A DNA stretch of 64,000 nt from Streptomyces sp. NBC_01471 (GCF_041438865.1 NZ_CP109451.1:62001-126000), one strand, 5' to 3'; counted from the stretch's first letter, positions 17,191 through 25,217 are shown. A program made the numbers and translations. Notes: a model not told the origin generated them from the sequence alone.

Positions 17191-17383
17191 GATTCCTTGA
17201 GCGATCTCATGATGGCGTCACCGCATCTCGCGACCTGCCCTGCCCACCGCTGCCCGGCGTGTGTCCGGGGCAGCGAGAGCGAAGAACGCTGTTTCGGCGG
17301 CCTCCGGATACGCCTCGGGCTTCCCCTGGGCGGCCAGGGCCCGGCATCTACCGGGCCCTGATCGACCCCTCGCGACGGGTCGA
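17191..17383. other. remnant DNA between IS fragment and MerR gene
   Basis: No gene is seen. GGGCC-rich pairs near 17330-17390 (GATCGACCC/GGGTCGATC) could act as a hairpin after the MerR-type gene. Confidence 0.3.
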
Positions 17384-17740
17384 TCAGTCCTGTGCCACGT
17401 TCGCCGCGGTCACATTCTCGATCACGCGGCCGAGTTTGATCCTGGCCCGGGTCAGGTCCTGGATGCGTGCGGCGATGCGGTCGCGTTCGATGATGAGCTG
17501 GTCGAGCATGGCGGGGGTCGCGACGCCGGTGCTCACGCACGGCAGAAGTTCGACGACGGTACGGCTGGAGAGGCCGGCCGCGTAGAGGTCCTGGATGAGC
17601 TGGACCCGCTCCAGGGCTTCGTCGGGATAGTCACGCTGGCCACCGGGCGTCCGCGCCGATTCCAGGAGCCGCTGTTCCTCGTAGTAGCGCAGGGCCCGCA
17701 CGCTGACCCCTGACCGCCTGGCGAGCTGTCCGATGCGCAT
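17384..17740 (-). CDS. MerR-family regulator
   Basis: A 118-residue protein: MRIGQLARRSGVSVRALRYY, EEQRLLESARTPGGQRDY, then a coiled dimerisation helix (QLIIERDRIAARIQDLTRAR). MerR proteins bind between -35 and -10 elements spaced 19-20 bp and twist the promoter into activity. There is no Cys cluster of the metal-sensing type. The start ATG 17740 begins the canonical domain; upstream ATG 17767 would overlap the operator. Near-identical 20-bp palindromes lie before this gene and before the MDR gene at 18162, so it likely controls both. Confidence 0.92.
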   Translation of the reverse strand: MRIGQLARRSGVSVRALRYYEEQRLLESARTPGGQRDYPDEALERVQLIQDLYAAGLSSRTVVELLPCVSTGVATPAMLDQLIIERDRIAARIQDLTRARIKLGRVIENVTAANVAQD

Positions 17741-17767
17741 GATGCAGGCCACTCCCTTACCGCTCAT

Positions 17768-17787
17768 ACCTCACGTGCACGTCAGGT
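17768..17787. promoter_or_regulatory. MerR operator, autoregulatory copy
   Basis: ACCTCACGTGCACGTCAGGT, a 20-bp imperfect palindrome differing from the copy at 18083 by two central bases. Confidence 0.75.
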
Positions 17788-18082
17788 TTAGGCTAGCAAT
17801 ACCGGCTCCGGGGCAGCCCTCGGGGCCGATCGAACCGTTGCCGGCGCCGAGATTGATCATGACCCGGTGGCGGAACCGAGGGTGTTCACGCGGTTCACGT
17901 ACGCACGGAAGCCCTCGCGTCGTGCCGGGATCGCCGAGCCCGCCCGAGGGCACATGGGTGTCGACCGTGACGGGCGGCGTGATCCCTCGTAGTGGCGCAG
18001 GCCTCCCCGCTCACCCCCGCCCACTCGGCAACCTCACCCATCCGCGCCTGCCCTCTTCCGGCCGGGCGGCACTACGGCTTGC

Positions 18083-18102
18083 ACCTCACGTCAACGTCAG
18101 GT
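18083..18102 (+). promoter_or_regulatory. MerR operator in a 19-bp-spaced promoter
   Basis: ACCTCACGTCAACGTCAGGT lies between a -35-like CTTGCA and a -10-like TTCTAG with a 19-bp spacer, the geometry of MerR-activated promoters. The predicted transcript starts near 18115, ahead of the MDR gene. Confidence 0.75.
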
Positions 18103-18161
18103 TCTAGAGTGACGAACGTCGGATGAACACGTCATTCCGGCCCGTCGAAGTAAGGCAGACC

Positions 18162-19070
18162 ATGATGCGCGCAGCCCGGTTCCACGAATACGGCGGAGCG
18201 GAGAGCCTGGTGATCGAGCAGGCCCCCGACCCCCACCCCGGACCCGGTGAGATCCGTGTCCGCGTCGCGGCCGCCAGCGTCAATCCCATCGACTGGAAGC
18301 TGCGCGTCGGCGCCCTGCACCAGCTGATTCCCCTGGAGCTGCCCGCCATTCCCGGGCGCGACGGCGCCGGTGTGGTCGACGAGATCGGCGACGGGGTGCA
18401 GGGGGTGAGCATCGGCGACCGTGTCTTCGGGCTGGGCGGTGTCACCGGGGCGACCGCAGAGCTGCTCATCCTCTCGGCCTGGGCGCACACCCCCGCCACG
18501 TGGAACGACGAGCAGGCCGCTGGTGCCGGTCTCGCGTCAGTGACCGCGATGCGTGGGCTCGACGCGCTCGGCTCTCTCGCGGGGCGCACCCTTCTCGTCG
18601 AGGGCGCCGCCGGAGGCGTGGGCAGCGCGGCGGTCGAGATCGCGGTAGCGCAGGGTGCCACTGTGATCGGGACAGCCAGTGAACGCAACCACGAGTTCCT
18701 CACCGCACTCGGCGCCGTTCCCACCACCTACGGCCCCGGCCTCGCGCAGCGTCTGTCCGCCCTCGCCCCGCGCGGAGTCGACATCGTGCTCGACACCGCG
18801 GCCTCCGGATCGCTGGACGACCTCGTCGCGATCGCGGGCGACCCGAAGCGCGTCGCGACGGTCGCCGACCATGCGGGCGGGCAGCGCCTGGGCACGCATG
18901 TGGTCAACGCGGAGAACGATTCCACTCTCCTGTCCGCGGCGGCGGAACTGGGCGGGCAAGGCCGCTACACACCCCGTATCGAACAGACCTACCCTCTGGA
19001 GCGGATCGCCGACGCCCACGCGCACGCCGAGCGTGGGCGCACCCGGGGAAAGATCGTGGTCTGCATCTGA
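18162..19070 (+). CDS. MDR-family NADP-dependent quinone/alkenal reductase
   Basis: A 302-residue medium-chain reductase without the zinc-binding cysteines: MRAARFHEYGGAESLVIEQA, AAASVNPIDWKLRVGAL, PGRDGAGVVDEIGDGV, then the dinucleotide motif LLVEGAAGGVGSAAVEIAVA. It ends RGRTRGKIVVCI. Such enzymes reduce quinones or alpha,beta-unsaturated carbonyls with NADPH. ATG 18162 follows TAAGG; ATG 18123 lies within 10 nt of the predicted transcript start. A MerR operator stands immediately upstream, typical of electrophile-sensing MerR/reductase pairs. Confidence 0.9.
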   Translation: MMRAARFHEYGGAESLVIEQAPDPHPGPGEIRVRVAAASVNPIDWKLRVGALHQLIPLELPAIPGRDGAGVVDEIGDGVQGVSIGDRVFGLGGVTGATAELLILSAWAHTPATWNDEQAAGAGLASVTAMRGLDALGSLAGRTLLVEGAAGGVGSAAVEIAVAQGATVIGTASERNHEFLTALGAVPTTYGPGLAQRLSALAPRGVDIVLDTAASGSLDDLVAIAGDPKRVATVADHAGGQRLGTHVVNAENDSTLLSAAAELGGQGRYTPRIEQTYPLERIADAHAHAERGRTRGKIVVCI

Positions 19071-19098
19071 ACAGGCCGATCCGTATCGGGGGTTGTCG

Positions 19099-19135
19099 CA
19101 CGAAGCCGCCTCCCGGACAGAGGGGCGGCTTCGTG
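19099..19135. terminator. bidirectional hairpin between convergent genes
   Basis: CACGAAGCCGCC (19099-19110) pairs perfectly with 19124-19135, 28 bp past the MDR stop and just after the convergent hydrolase stop. Confidence 0.8.
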
Positions 19136-19150
19136 TTCTGGGGACGTCGG

Positions 19151-20020
19151 TCAGTACGGGGCGACCTTCTCGGCGTGGAAGCGGGCGATGTTGTCGGCGA
19201 TGTAGTCGACGTGGTCCTCGGCGGCGAAGTGGCCGGAGTCGAGGCGGTGCATCTCTGCCTCGGGCAGGTCGCGGAGATAGGCATCCCCTCCTTCGGGGGT
19301 GAAGAAGACGTCGCCCTGGCCCCAGAAGACGATGGTCTTGGGCTGGTGCTCGCGCATGAACGCCTGCCAGGTCTCGTACAGCGGCGGGTTGGTCTTGTAG
19401 TCCTCCAGCAGGTCGAGCTGGATCTTCCGCCGACCGGGACGGTCGAGGAAGGCCACGTCCACCGTCCAGTTGTCGGGGGAGATGAGGGCGGGGTCGTTGT
19501 GGCCGCTGAGGTAGATCGACTTGACGCCGTCGGTCTGCAGGAACGGCAGCAGGGCTGCCTCGGTCTCCGGGGTGCGCGCCTGCCAGAGCTTGAACCGGAT
19601 ACTGTCCCACACCTCGGTGAAACCCTCCTCGTAGGCGTTGGAGTTCTGCACGACCTGCCACTGCAGCCACTCGGGGTGGCGTCCGGTGATCCGGTTGCCG
19701 ATCGGGCCGCCGTAGTCCTGGTGGTAGAGCCCGAAGGAGGTGAAGCCGATCTGGGTCAGCCACTGTTCGACGACCTCGGAGACGCGGTCGAAGGTGTAGG
19801 TGAAGTCCTCGGGGGCCTCGGTGTAGCCGAAGCCGGGGTAGTCCGGCGAGACGACGTGGAAGCCACGGTCCGCGAGCGCCGGCAGGAGGTCGCGCCACTG
19901 GTGCGAGGAGGACGGGAAGCCGCCCAGCAGGACCAGCTTCGGTGCGCCCGGTTCGCCGGCTTCGCGGTAGAACATCTGGACTCCGGCCACGTCGATGGCG
20001 TGGAAGCGGACAACAGTCAT
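19151..20020 (-). CDS. alpha/beta hydrolase, epoxide hydrolase/dehalogenase-like
   Basis: A 289-residue hydrolase. LVLLGGFPSSSHQWRDLLPA carries the oxyanion turn, SPDYPGFGYTEAP follows, and the nucleophile elbow is YHQDYGGP with Asp in place of Ser. This points to the epoxide hydrolase/haloalkane dehalogenase branch. The His lies in LDSGHFAAEDH near the C-terminus. It is the last gene of a four-gene minus-strand operon (AhpD-like, PPOX, DUF1348, hydrolase) divergent from a CGNR regulator. Start ATG 20020 follows CAAGGAG. Confidence 0.9.
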   Translation of the reverse strand: MTVVRFHAIDVAGVQMFYREAGEPGAPKLVLLGGFPSSSHQWRDLLPALADRGFHVVSPDYPGFGYTEAPEDFTYTFDRVSEVVEQWLTQIGFTSFGLYHQDYGGPIGNRITGRHPEWLQWQVVQNSNAYEEGFTEVWDSIRFKLWQARTPETEAALLPFLQTDGVKSIYLSGHNDPALISPDNWTVDVAFLDRPGRRKIQLDLLEDYKTNPPLYETWQAFMREHQPKTIVFWGQGDVFFTPEGGDAYLRDLPEAEMHRLDSGHFAAEDHVDYIADNIARFHAEKVAPY

Positions 20021-20077
20021 GGCAACTCACTCCTTGCGGTGTTGTGTGCTGATCGGGTCGGGGCTCGGCCACTGGCT

Positions 20078-20545
20078 TCAGGCGAGGGGGATGTCGTGGC
20101 CCGGGCCGCGCTTGTCCTCGGGACGGGGCCCGAAGTGGCGGCGGTCGTTCTCGCTGATGGCGAGGTCGTTGATGCTGGCCTCTCGGCGGCGCATCAGGCC
20201 GTTGTCGGCGAACTCCCACAGTTCGTTGCCGTAGGAGCGGAACCACTGGTCGTCGGCGTTGTGCCACTCGTACTGGAAGCGGACGGCCATACGGTTCCCG
20301 TGGAAGCCCCACAGGCTCTTGCGCAGGGCGTAGTCGAGTTCGCGCTCCCACTTGTCGGTGAGGAACTCGATGATCTTGTCGCGGCCGGTGAGGACCACGT
20401 CCCGGTTCCGCCAGGCGGAGTCCTCGGTGTAGGCAAGGGCGACGTGGTGCGGGTCGCGGGTGTTCCAGGCGTCTTCGGCGGCCTGGACCTTGGTCAGAGC
20501 GCTGTCGAGGTCGAACGGCGGGAAAGGCGGGCGCGCGTCGGTCAT
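20078..20545 (-). CDS. DUF1348 / NTF2-like protein
   Basis: The 155-residue product shows the DUF1348 pattern: KVQAAEDAWNTRDPHHVALA, YTEDSAWRNRD, FLTDKWERELDYALRKSLWG, RFQYEWHNADDQWFRSYGNE. These are small cone-fold proteins of unknown function. ATG 20545 with GAAGGA upstream is chosen; GTG 20563, overlapping the PPOX stop in GTGA, is a fair alternative. It lies third in the CGNR-controlled operon. Confidence 0.88.
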   Translation of the reverse strand: MTDARPPFPPFDLDSALTKVQAAEDAWNTRDPHHVALAYTEDSAWRNRDVVLTGRDKIIEFLTDKWERELDYALRKSLWGFHGNRMAVRFQYEWHNADDQWFRSYGNELWEFADNGLMRRREASINDLAISENDRRHFGPRPEDKRGPGHDIPLA

Positions 20546-20559
20546 GGCGGTGCGGTCCT

Positions 20560-21504
20560 TCACTGTGCGGAGTGCTGATCGGTCAGCGGCGGATTGTCAG
20601 GGGCTGCGGTGACGGAGTCGCCCTGCAGGGGAAGCAGGCGGCCGGCCACCAGGTGCTCCGGGGTGAAGTGGACGCGGCGGCCGGTGCGGTCGTCGTCACC
20701 CGCGATGCCGGGGCGGGTCCATTCCAGGTCGGCCCGGCCGGACAGGTGCAGAGTGCGTCCGGTGGCGAAGTCGCAGAAGAGCAGCGCGGCGGTGGGGTCG
20801 GCCTGGAGGTTGCCGAGGGTGTTGAACATGTTGTTGCCCCAGTAGTCGGGCCACCACAGCCGCCCGTCCTCGACGCGGACGAAGCCAGCCGGACCGCCCC
20901 GGTGCGAGGCGTCGTTGCCGCGGGTGGGGTGGGTGGTGCCGATCAGGAAGGTGTCGGACCGGCGGATCAGGTCAATGTCGTCCTGCGCGAGGGTGCTGCC
21001 GTGCCTGACCGGCTCCTCGCCCAAGGGGGCGGGCACGGGGTGGAGATGCCTGTTCTGGATGTACTGGGGGCAGTTGCCGTACGCCTGGTCGACCTCGACT
21101 TGCAGTCCGTCGTTGCCGGCGTGGGGCAGGGTGCCGTTGATCCGCAGGCGCCTGCGGGTGGCGAACTCGACGACGATCAGCCCGACCGGCTGGTGTACCG
21201 GCAGGTGATGAAGCGGGTCGCCCTCGGCCGGCAGGGTTCGCACTTCGAGGGCAGTCGGTGAGACGACGTGGAGGAACCCGGGCGGTCCCGCGAGGGGGGA
21301 GGTCCACAGAGTGCCGTCGGTGTCGCGTGCGGTGATCGCCGCGAAGGTCCTGTCAGCCAGGAACCGGGTGACGCCGCCGCGCAACTGGGCGCGGGCCAGC
21401 ATGCCGGTAAGCCGGGCTGCTTCCTGGGCCATGCCGGCCCGCTGTTGCACGGCCAGCTCGCCTTCGTGGAAGCCCGCAGTCGTGTTGCCTACTGGGTTGC
21501 TCAT
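20560..21504 (-). CDS. PPOX-family flavin-binding protein
   Basis: A 314-residue pyridoxamine-5'-phosphate-oxidase-like protein of the long type: DRTFAAITARDTDGTLWTSP, GLIVVEFATRRRLRINGTL, NCPQYIQNRHLHPV, SDTFLIGTTHPTRGNDASHR, GGPAGFVRVEDGRLWWPDYW and a second barrel half ending HLSGRADLEWTRPG. These proteins bind FMN, F420 or haem and act as oxidoreductases. Start ATG 21504 follows GGAAGAACG. Second gene of the operon. Confidence 0.88.
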   Translation of the reverse strand: MSNPVGNTTAGFHEGELAVQQRAGMAQEAARLTGMLARAQLRGGVTRFLADRTFAAITARDTDGTLWTSPLAGPPGFLHVVSPTALEVRTLPAEGDPLHHLPVHQPVGLIVVEFATRRRLRINGTLPHAGNDGLQVEVDQAYGNCPQYIQNRHLHPVPAPLGEEPVRHGSTLAQDDIDLIRRSDTFLIGTTHPTRGNDASHRGGPAGFVRVEDGRLWWPDYWGNNMFNTLGNLQADPTAALLFCDFATGRTLHLSGRADLEWTRPGIAGDDDRTGRRVHFTPEHLVAGRLLPLQGDSVTAAPDNPPLTDQHSAQ

Positions 21505-21619
21505 CGTTCTTCCTTCCGCATGCGGGACAAGCGACGCCGGACGGCTGAGCGAGGGGATGGCCGCCGGCCTGACACCTGGTCGGGGGTGGGGCCGGGCCGG
21601 CGGGGCTGCAGGCGGGTGG

Positions 21620-22168
21620 TCAGGCCGCGATGCGCGGGGTGACCACGGGCCGGTCGTTGTCGACCTCGGCGAGGATGTTGAAGTAGTTGGTCAGGACGTT
21701 CAGCGCCAAGTGGCCGACGACCTCACCGATCTCGTCGTCGGTGGCGCCTGCGCCCCGCGCGGCCTGCGGAGCGGCGTCGTCGACCTGGCCGTGATCGCGG
21801 GCGATGGTGTCGGACAGGGTCAGCAGTGCCTGGGTGCGCGGGTCGGACGCCTTGGCGTCCCGGGCCGCCTCCAGATCAGTGGCGTCGATCTTGGCGGTGT
21901 TCGCGCCGATGTAGGTGTGGGCGGAGAGGCAGTACTCGCAGCCGTTGTACTCGGCGGTCGTCACTGCGAGGAGCTCGTGGACCGGGGCGGGCAGCACCCC
22001 GCTGGACAGTCCACCGTTCAGGGCCAGGTAGCCCTGAGGAGGGCCGGGCTGTTGGCCATCACCCTGGTCATGTTCGGCGTCGGGCCGAGGGCCTTCTGCA
22101 CGTCCGCAACCAGGGGCGGCGGTCTTGCCGGTCGCGGTAGCCGGCTCGACGGGGGCGAATCCAGTCAT
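21620..22168 (-). CDS. AhpD/carboxymuconolactone decarboxylase-like protein with a frameshifted N-terminus
   Basis: The core GYLALNGGLSSGVLPAPVHE, LLAVTTAEYNGCEYCLSAHT (C-x-x-C redox pair) and LNVLTNYFNILAEVDNDRPV is a full AhpD-like peroxidase-type fold. The start MTGFAPVEPATATGKTAAP is also normal. Between about 22040 and 22118, however, the expected VADVQKALGPTPNMTRVMAN is encoded in another frame, so two compensating indels scramble about 26 residues. ATG 22168 follows GGAGTGCTCTGTC. The protein may be inactive, or the sequence may contain two errors. It is the first gene of the CGNR-controlled operon. Confidence 0.75.
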   Translation of the reverse strand: MTGFAPVEPATATGKTAAPGCGRAEGPRPDAEHDQGDGQQPGPPQGYLALNGGLSSGVLPAPVHELLAVTTAEYNGCEYCLSAHTYIGANTAKIDATDLEAARDAKASDPRTQALLTLSDTIARDHGQVDDAAPQAARGAGATDDEIGEVVGHLALNVLTNYFNILAEVDNDRPVVTPRIAA

Positions 22169-22217
22169 GACAGAGCACTCCTTCATCCATCCAGTCCTGA
22201 CGCTTGACCGCGCCGAC

Positions 22218-22285
22218 AACCGTTAGAAAAACGATGGCACGCCCCATGCGCCGTGTCAAACGGTTGGAGGTGACCGTAACCGTTA
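22218..22285. promoter_or_regulatory. three AACCGTTA boxes in the CGNR divergon
   Basis: AACCGTTA occurs at 22218-22225 and 22278-22285, and its reverse complement AACGGTT at 22259-22265. Two copies form an inverted pair 12 nt apart directly upstream of the CGNR gene; the third lies near the AhpD operon start. Confidence 0.6.
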
Positions 22286-22307
22286 GAGCTGCGGTAGCCT
22301 CGGCGTC

Positions 22308-22934
22308 ATGGACACGGACACGAACGCGCCACTCCTGGGCGAGCCGCTCCCCGTCGAGCTGATGAACACCATCTGGGCGGACCGGGACGGCGTGCACGAC
22401 GCGCTGCGCGATCCCGAGGGCACCCGGGCCTGGCTGCACGCCGTCTCTTCCCGCATAGACCTGATGACGCCGGATGCCCTCGACGCACTCACCACCTCCG
22501 ACCTCGACAGCCTTGGAGGACGGCTGGTCGGCCTGCGCGACGCACTGCGCCGACTGGCCGCCGAGGCCACCGAGGACCCGCGCCGGGCAGCCGCTTCCGA
22601 CATCCGAGAACTGGAGGCGGCCGTCACCGCGCTCAACCGGGCCGCCGGCGATACGCCTCACTGGTCCGCCCTGTCCTGGAAGCCTGACCAGGAGCCCTCA
22701 CGTCACGTCCGCACCGGTGGACAGACCGCCTCGGCCGCCGTCTCCGCGATCGCCGAAGACGCCATCACGCTCTTCAGCCAGGGCACCCGCCAACACCTTC
22801 GCGCCTGTCTCGCACCGGGATGCGTCCTGTACTTCCTCAAGAACCACCCCCGCAGGGAGTGGTGCTCCGCAGGCTGCGGTAACCGCGCCCGCTCAGCCCG
22901 CCACTACCAGCGCCACCGCCACACAACCGCCTGA
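22308..22934 (+). CDS. ABATE/CGNR zinc-finger regulator
   Basis: The 208-residue protein has an N-terminal ABATE ligand-binding-like region (ADRDGVHDALRDPEGTRAWL, LVGLRDALRRLAAEA) and a C-terminal CGNR zinc finger: CLAPGCVLYFLKNHPRREWC and SAGCGNRARSARHYQRHR. The cysteines form C-x4-C...C-x3-C. It is divergent from the four-gene AhpD/PPOX/DUF1348/hydrolase operon, with AACCGTTA boxes between. No ribosome-binding site precedes ATG 22308, and a -10-like TAGCCT ends about 10 nt before it, so the message may be leaderless. Confidence 0.9.
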   Translation: MDTDTNAPLLGEPLPVELMNTIWADRDGVHDALRDPEGTRAWLHAVSSRIDLMTPDALDALTTSDLDSLGGRLVGLRDALRRLAAEATEDPRRAAASDIRELEAAVTALNRAAGDTPHWSALSWKPDQEPSRHVRTGGQTASAAVSAIAEDAITLFSQGTRQHLRACLAPGCVLYFLKNHPRREWCSAGCGNRARSARHYQRHRHTTA

Positions 22935-23006
22935 CCACCGGGTAGCAAGCACGCAGCGCACCCCGGCCAGGACCAGCAATGGCTGCGCCGTTCCACTTCG
23001 AACGCA

Positions 23007-23049
23007 GGAGTCCACATGCGCGGGAGTCCACATGCGCGGGAGTCCACAC
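23007..23049. repeat. 16-bp tandem repeat, nearly three copies
   Basis: GGAGTCCACATGCGCG starts at 23007 and 23023, with a partial third copy at 23039. It is intergenic, without spacer structure. Confidence 0.8.
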
Positions 23050-23080
23050 GAGGCGTCAGAACACCACCGCTTGACGACAC

Positions 23081-23320
23081 TTGGCCACCGTCCCGGTCCT
23101 GGACGGCCTCATCGCCGGCGTCGGCCGAGCTGACCCGTTCGACTGGACCGGGCCCGACTTCCCCTGCTCGACCAACTTCGAAGCCATAGCCCTGCACATC
23201 GTCGGCCAGCGGATCTCCATCGCCGCGGGGTTGACCATCTTCGCCCGCGTCACCGGCGCCGCGGGCGGCGCCGTCACCCCCGAAAGCCTCCTCGCCCTCG
23301 CCTACGAAGAATTGCGCGCC
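23081..23320 (+). pseudogene. HhH-GPD DNA glycosylase N-terminal fragment
   Basis: DGLIAGVGRADPFDWTGPDF and ALHIVGQRISIAAGLTIFAR, then TPESLLALAYEELRAC match the start of actinobacterial AlkA-like base-excision glycosylases. The helix-hairpin-helix and catalytic Asp are missing, as the frame runs into sequence antisense to the Nudix gene. The only start is TTG 23081. Confidence 0.7.
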
Positions 23321-23358
23321 TGCTCTGCCTTCCTGGGCGTATCCGGCGAAGCCGACTT

Positions 23359-24033
23359 TCAGACGTTCCGCTGTCGGGCGAAGGGCCCGCACAGGGCTGC
23401 CCATTGCAGGAGCAGGATGGTCTTGCCGTCGGTGATGCGTCCGTCGCGGGTCATGGCGAGGGCCTCGGCAAAGGGAAGTTCGATGACTTCTATGTCCTCG
23501 CCCTCCTCCTCCAGTCCTCCGCCCGGGCCGGTCCGGTCGGCCGGGGTGTAGGGGGCGGCGAAGAAGTGGAGGCGCTCGGTGACGGAGCCCGGGCTCATGT
23601 AGGCGTCGAGCACGTGGGTGAGCGGGCCGAGTCTGATGCCGAGTTCTTCGTCGCTCTCGCGGCGGATCGCGGTGTGCGGGTCCTGCGCGTCGAGCAGTCC
23701 GGCCGCCGCCTCGATGAGCATGCCGTCGGGGTGGCCGTTCGCGTAGGCCGGGTAGCGGAACTGGCGGGTGAGCAGGACGCGGCTGCGTTCGGTGTCGTAG
23801 GGCAGGACGACGGCGCCGTTGCCGCGGTCGTAGGTCTCGCGCTGCTGGGTCTCCCACCGTCCGTCGCGGCGCCGGTAGTCGAAGGTGGTGCGGCGCAGGA
23901 CGTGCCAGCCGTGGGAGGTGAGTTCGACGTCGCGTATCCGGACGCCGGGGTTGCGGTCGAGATCGCGTCCGGCGAGGTGAAGACCGGTGCGTCCGCGGTG
24001 ATCGGGGGTGTCGACACCCGGGCTGCTCGTCAC
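23359..24033 (-). CDS. Nudix hydrolase, NudK/ADP-ribose pyrophosphatase-like
   Basis: The 224-residue product has the Nudix box AAAGLLDAQDPHTAIRRESD followed by EELGI, fitting G-x5-(D)-x7-R-E-x2-E-E-x-G with Asp at the first acidic position. FDYRRRDGRWETQQRETYDR and GNGAVVLPYDTERSRVLLTR upstream are typical of the NudK group that hydrolyses nucleotide sugars. GTG 24033 is chosen: it overlaps the upstream stop in GTGA and has GGAGG 4 nt before. The much longer frame to 24720 is not protein-like. It forms an operon with the DUF4406-like gene. Confidence 0.88.
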   Translation of the reverse strand: MTSSPGVDTPDHRGRTGLHLAGRDLDRNPGVRIRDVELTSHGWHVLRRTTFDYRRRDGRWETQQRETYDRGNGAVVLPYDTERSRVLLTRQFRYPAYANGHPDGMLIEAAAGLLDAQDPHTAIRRESDEELGIRLGPLTHVLDAYMSPGSVTERLHFFAAPYTPADRTGPGGGLEEEGEDIEVIELPFAEALAMTRDGRITDGKTILLLQWAALCGPFARQRNV

Positions 24034-24413
24034 ACGGCCTCCTGCGGGGTGCGGCGCGGAATCTCGGCGACGTCGTGGTAGACGGTCAGGCCGCGGCGGC
24101 GGGCGGTGGCGACGTCCTGGTCGGCGCCGGCGGATTCGCCCGGCAGGCGCAGCACGGCGTCGCAATGGGCGAGCAGCCGGTCGGCGGTCGGGTAGAGCAC
24201 CTGGTCGGCGAGGGGGTCGGTGGGGCCCGCGCCGGCGGAGCGGAGGACGGGCAGGGCGATCCACTCGCCGATCACGGGGAGATGTCCGGCCGCGAAGACG
24301 GGCCAGGCCGCGGTTTCCAGGCGGGCGAGGTTGGCGGCCGTGGCCTGCGGGTCGCCGTCGGTACCGGAACGGTAGGGACCCGCGATGAGGATGAGCAGGG
24401 GCTTGTCGGTCAT
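24030..24413 (-). CDS. DUF4406/nucleoside deoxyribosyltransferase-like protein
   Basis: The 127-residue product begins MTDKPLLILIAGPYRSGTDG and continues TAANLARLETAAWPVFAAGH, then IGEWIALPVL and HCDAVLRLPGESAGADQDVA. The order (strand, G-P-Y, helix, W-A-L-P, C-D-A-V-L-R-L-P-G-x-S-x-G-A-D) is that of DUF4406 proteins, relatives of nucleoside 2-deoxyribosyltransferases. A nucleotide substrate would fit the coupled Nudix gene. It is divergent from a DeoR-type regulator. Confidence 0.82.
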   Translation of the reverse strand: MTDKPLLILIAGPYRSGTDGDPQATAANLARLETAAWPVFAAGHLPVIGEWIALPVLRSAGAGPTDPLADQVLYPTADRLLAHCDAVLRLPGESAGADQDVATARRRGLTVYHDVAEIPRRTPQEAV

Positions 24414-24428
24414 GGCGGTTAAGATACA

Positions 24429-24446
24429 TGCAGAATCGTGCAAGAA
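24429..24446. promoter_or_regulatory. direct-repeat candidate DeoR operator
   Basis: TGCAGAATCG followed by TGCAAGAA: a TGCA-x-GAA element repeated with 10-bp spacing in the 48-bp gap between the DeoR-type and DUF4406-type starts. Confidence 0.45.
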
Positions 24447-24461
24447 CAGGAAGGAACGTGA

Positions 24462-25217
24462 ATGCTGGCTGCTGAACGACGCGAGCTACTGCTCGATCTG
24501 CTCGCCCGCACGGGAAAGATCGTGGCCAAGGACGTCGCCGCCGAACTGGGCATTTCCGAGGACAGCGTGCGGCGTGACCTTCGCGATCTCGCCGCCGAGG
24601 GGTTGTGCCAAAGGGTGTACGGTGGCGCGCTGCCCGCGTCTCCCGCAGTGGTGGACTACGAGGCCCGGCAGGCGGTGGCCCCGGACGGCAAGCGGAAGGT
24701 CGCCTCAGTGGCCGCCGCACTCGTGCGGCCGGGTGGCTCGGTGATCCTCGACGGCGGCACCACCGCCCTCGCCGTGGCGCGGACGCTCCCCGAGGACCTC
24801 GCCTGCACGGTGATCACCCACAGCCCGACGATCGCCACGGCTCTGATCGACCACCCGCGGGCGGAACTCTTCCTCCTCGGGGGGCGCGTCTTCAAGCACT
24901 CGGCGGTCACCTGCGGCGCCGCCGCGGTCGAGGCCGCGCAGAACGTCTCCGCCGACCTGTGCCTGCTCGGCGTCACCGGCGTCCACCCCGGGGCCGGACT
25001 GACCACGGGGGACGCCGAGGAGGCCGCGATGAAGCGCGCCCTGTCCGCGCGGGCCGCGGACACCTACATCCTCGCCTCCTGCGAGAAGATCGGTACGGCA
25101 TCGCCGTACCGCGTCCTGCCGTGGGAGAAGATCACCGGGCTGATCACCGACGCCGATCCTCACGACACGGTCATCAAGCACCTCATGACACTCGGCGTGG
25201 AGGTCCTCGTAGCCTGA
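24462..25217 (+). CDS. DeoR/GlpR-family regulator
   Basis: A 251-residue protein: N-terminal HTH (RRELLLDLLARTGKIVAKDV, AAELGISEDSVRRDLRDLAA, QRVYGGAL) and a C-terminal sugar-phosphate sensor domain (GGSVILDGGTTALAVARTLP, THSPTIATALIDHPRAELFL, LGGRVFKHSAVTCGAAA). DeoR proteins usually sense phosphorylated sugars. ATG 24462 follows GGAAGGA. Divergent from the DUF4406/Nudix operon, consistent with sugar-nucleotide salvage or clean-up under its control. Confidence 0.92.
   Translation: MLAAERRELLLDLLARTGKIVAKDVAAELGISEDSVRRDLRDLAAEGLCQRVYGGALPASPAVVDYEARQAVAPDGKRKVASVAAALVRPGGSVILDGGTTALAVARTLPEDLACTVITHSPTIATALIDHPRAELFLLGGRVFKHSAVTCGAAAVEAAQNVSADLCLLGVTGVHPGAGLTTGDAEEAAMKRALSARAADTYILASCEKIGTASPYRVLPWEKITGLITDADPHDTVIKHLMTLGVEVLVA

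Noticed and set aside
18537..20351. 604-codon minus frame spanning MDR and hydrolase genes
   Set aside because: Runs through two real genes and their terminator in the wrong frames; composition is Arg/Pro-rich.
23007..23049. Possible CRISPR array
   Set aside because: Repeats of 16 bp directly abut without spacers, and no cas gene is present.
23359..24720. 453-codon version of the Nudix gene
   Set aside because: The part upstream of GTG 24033 is antisense or out of frame to the DUF4406 and DeoR genes.
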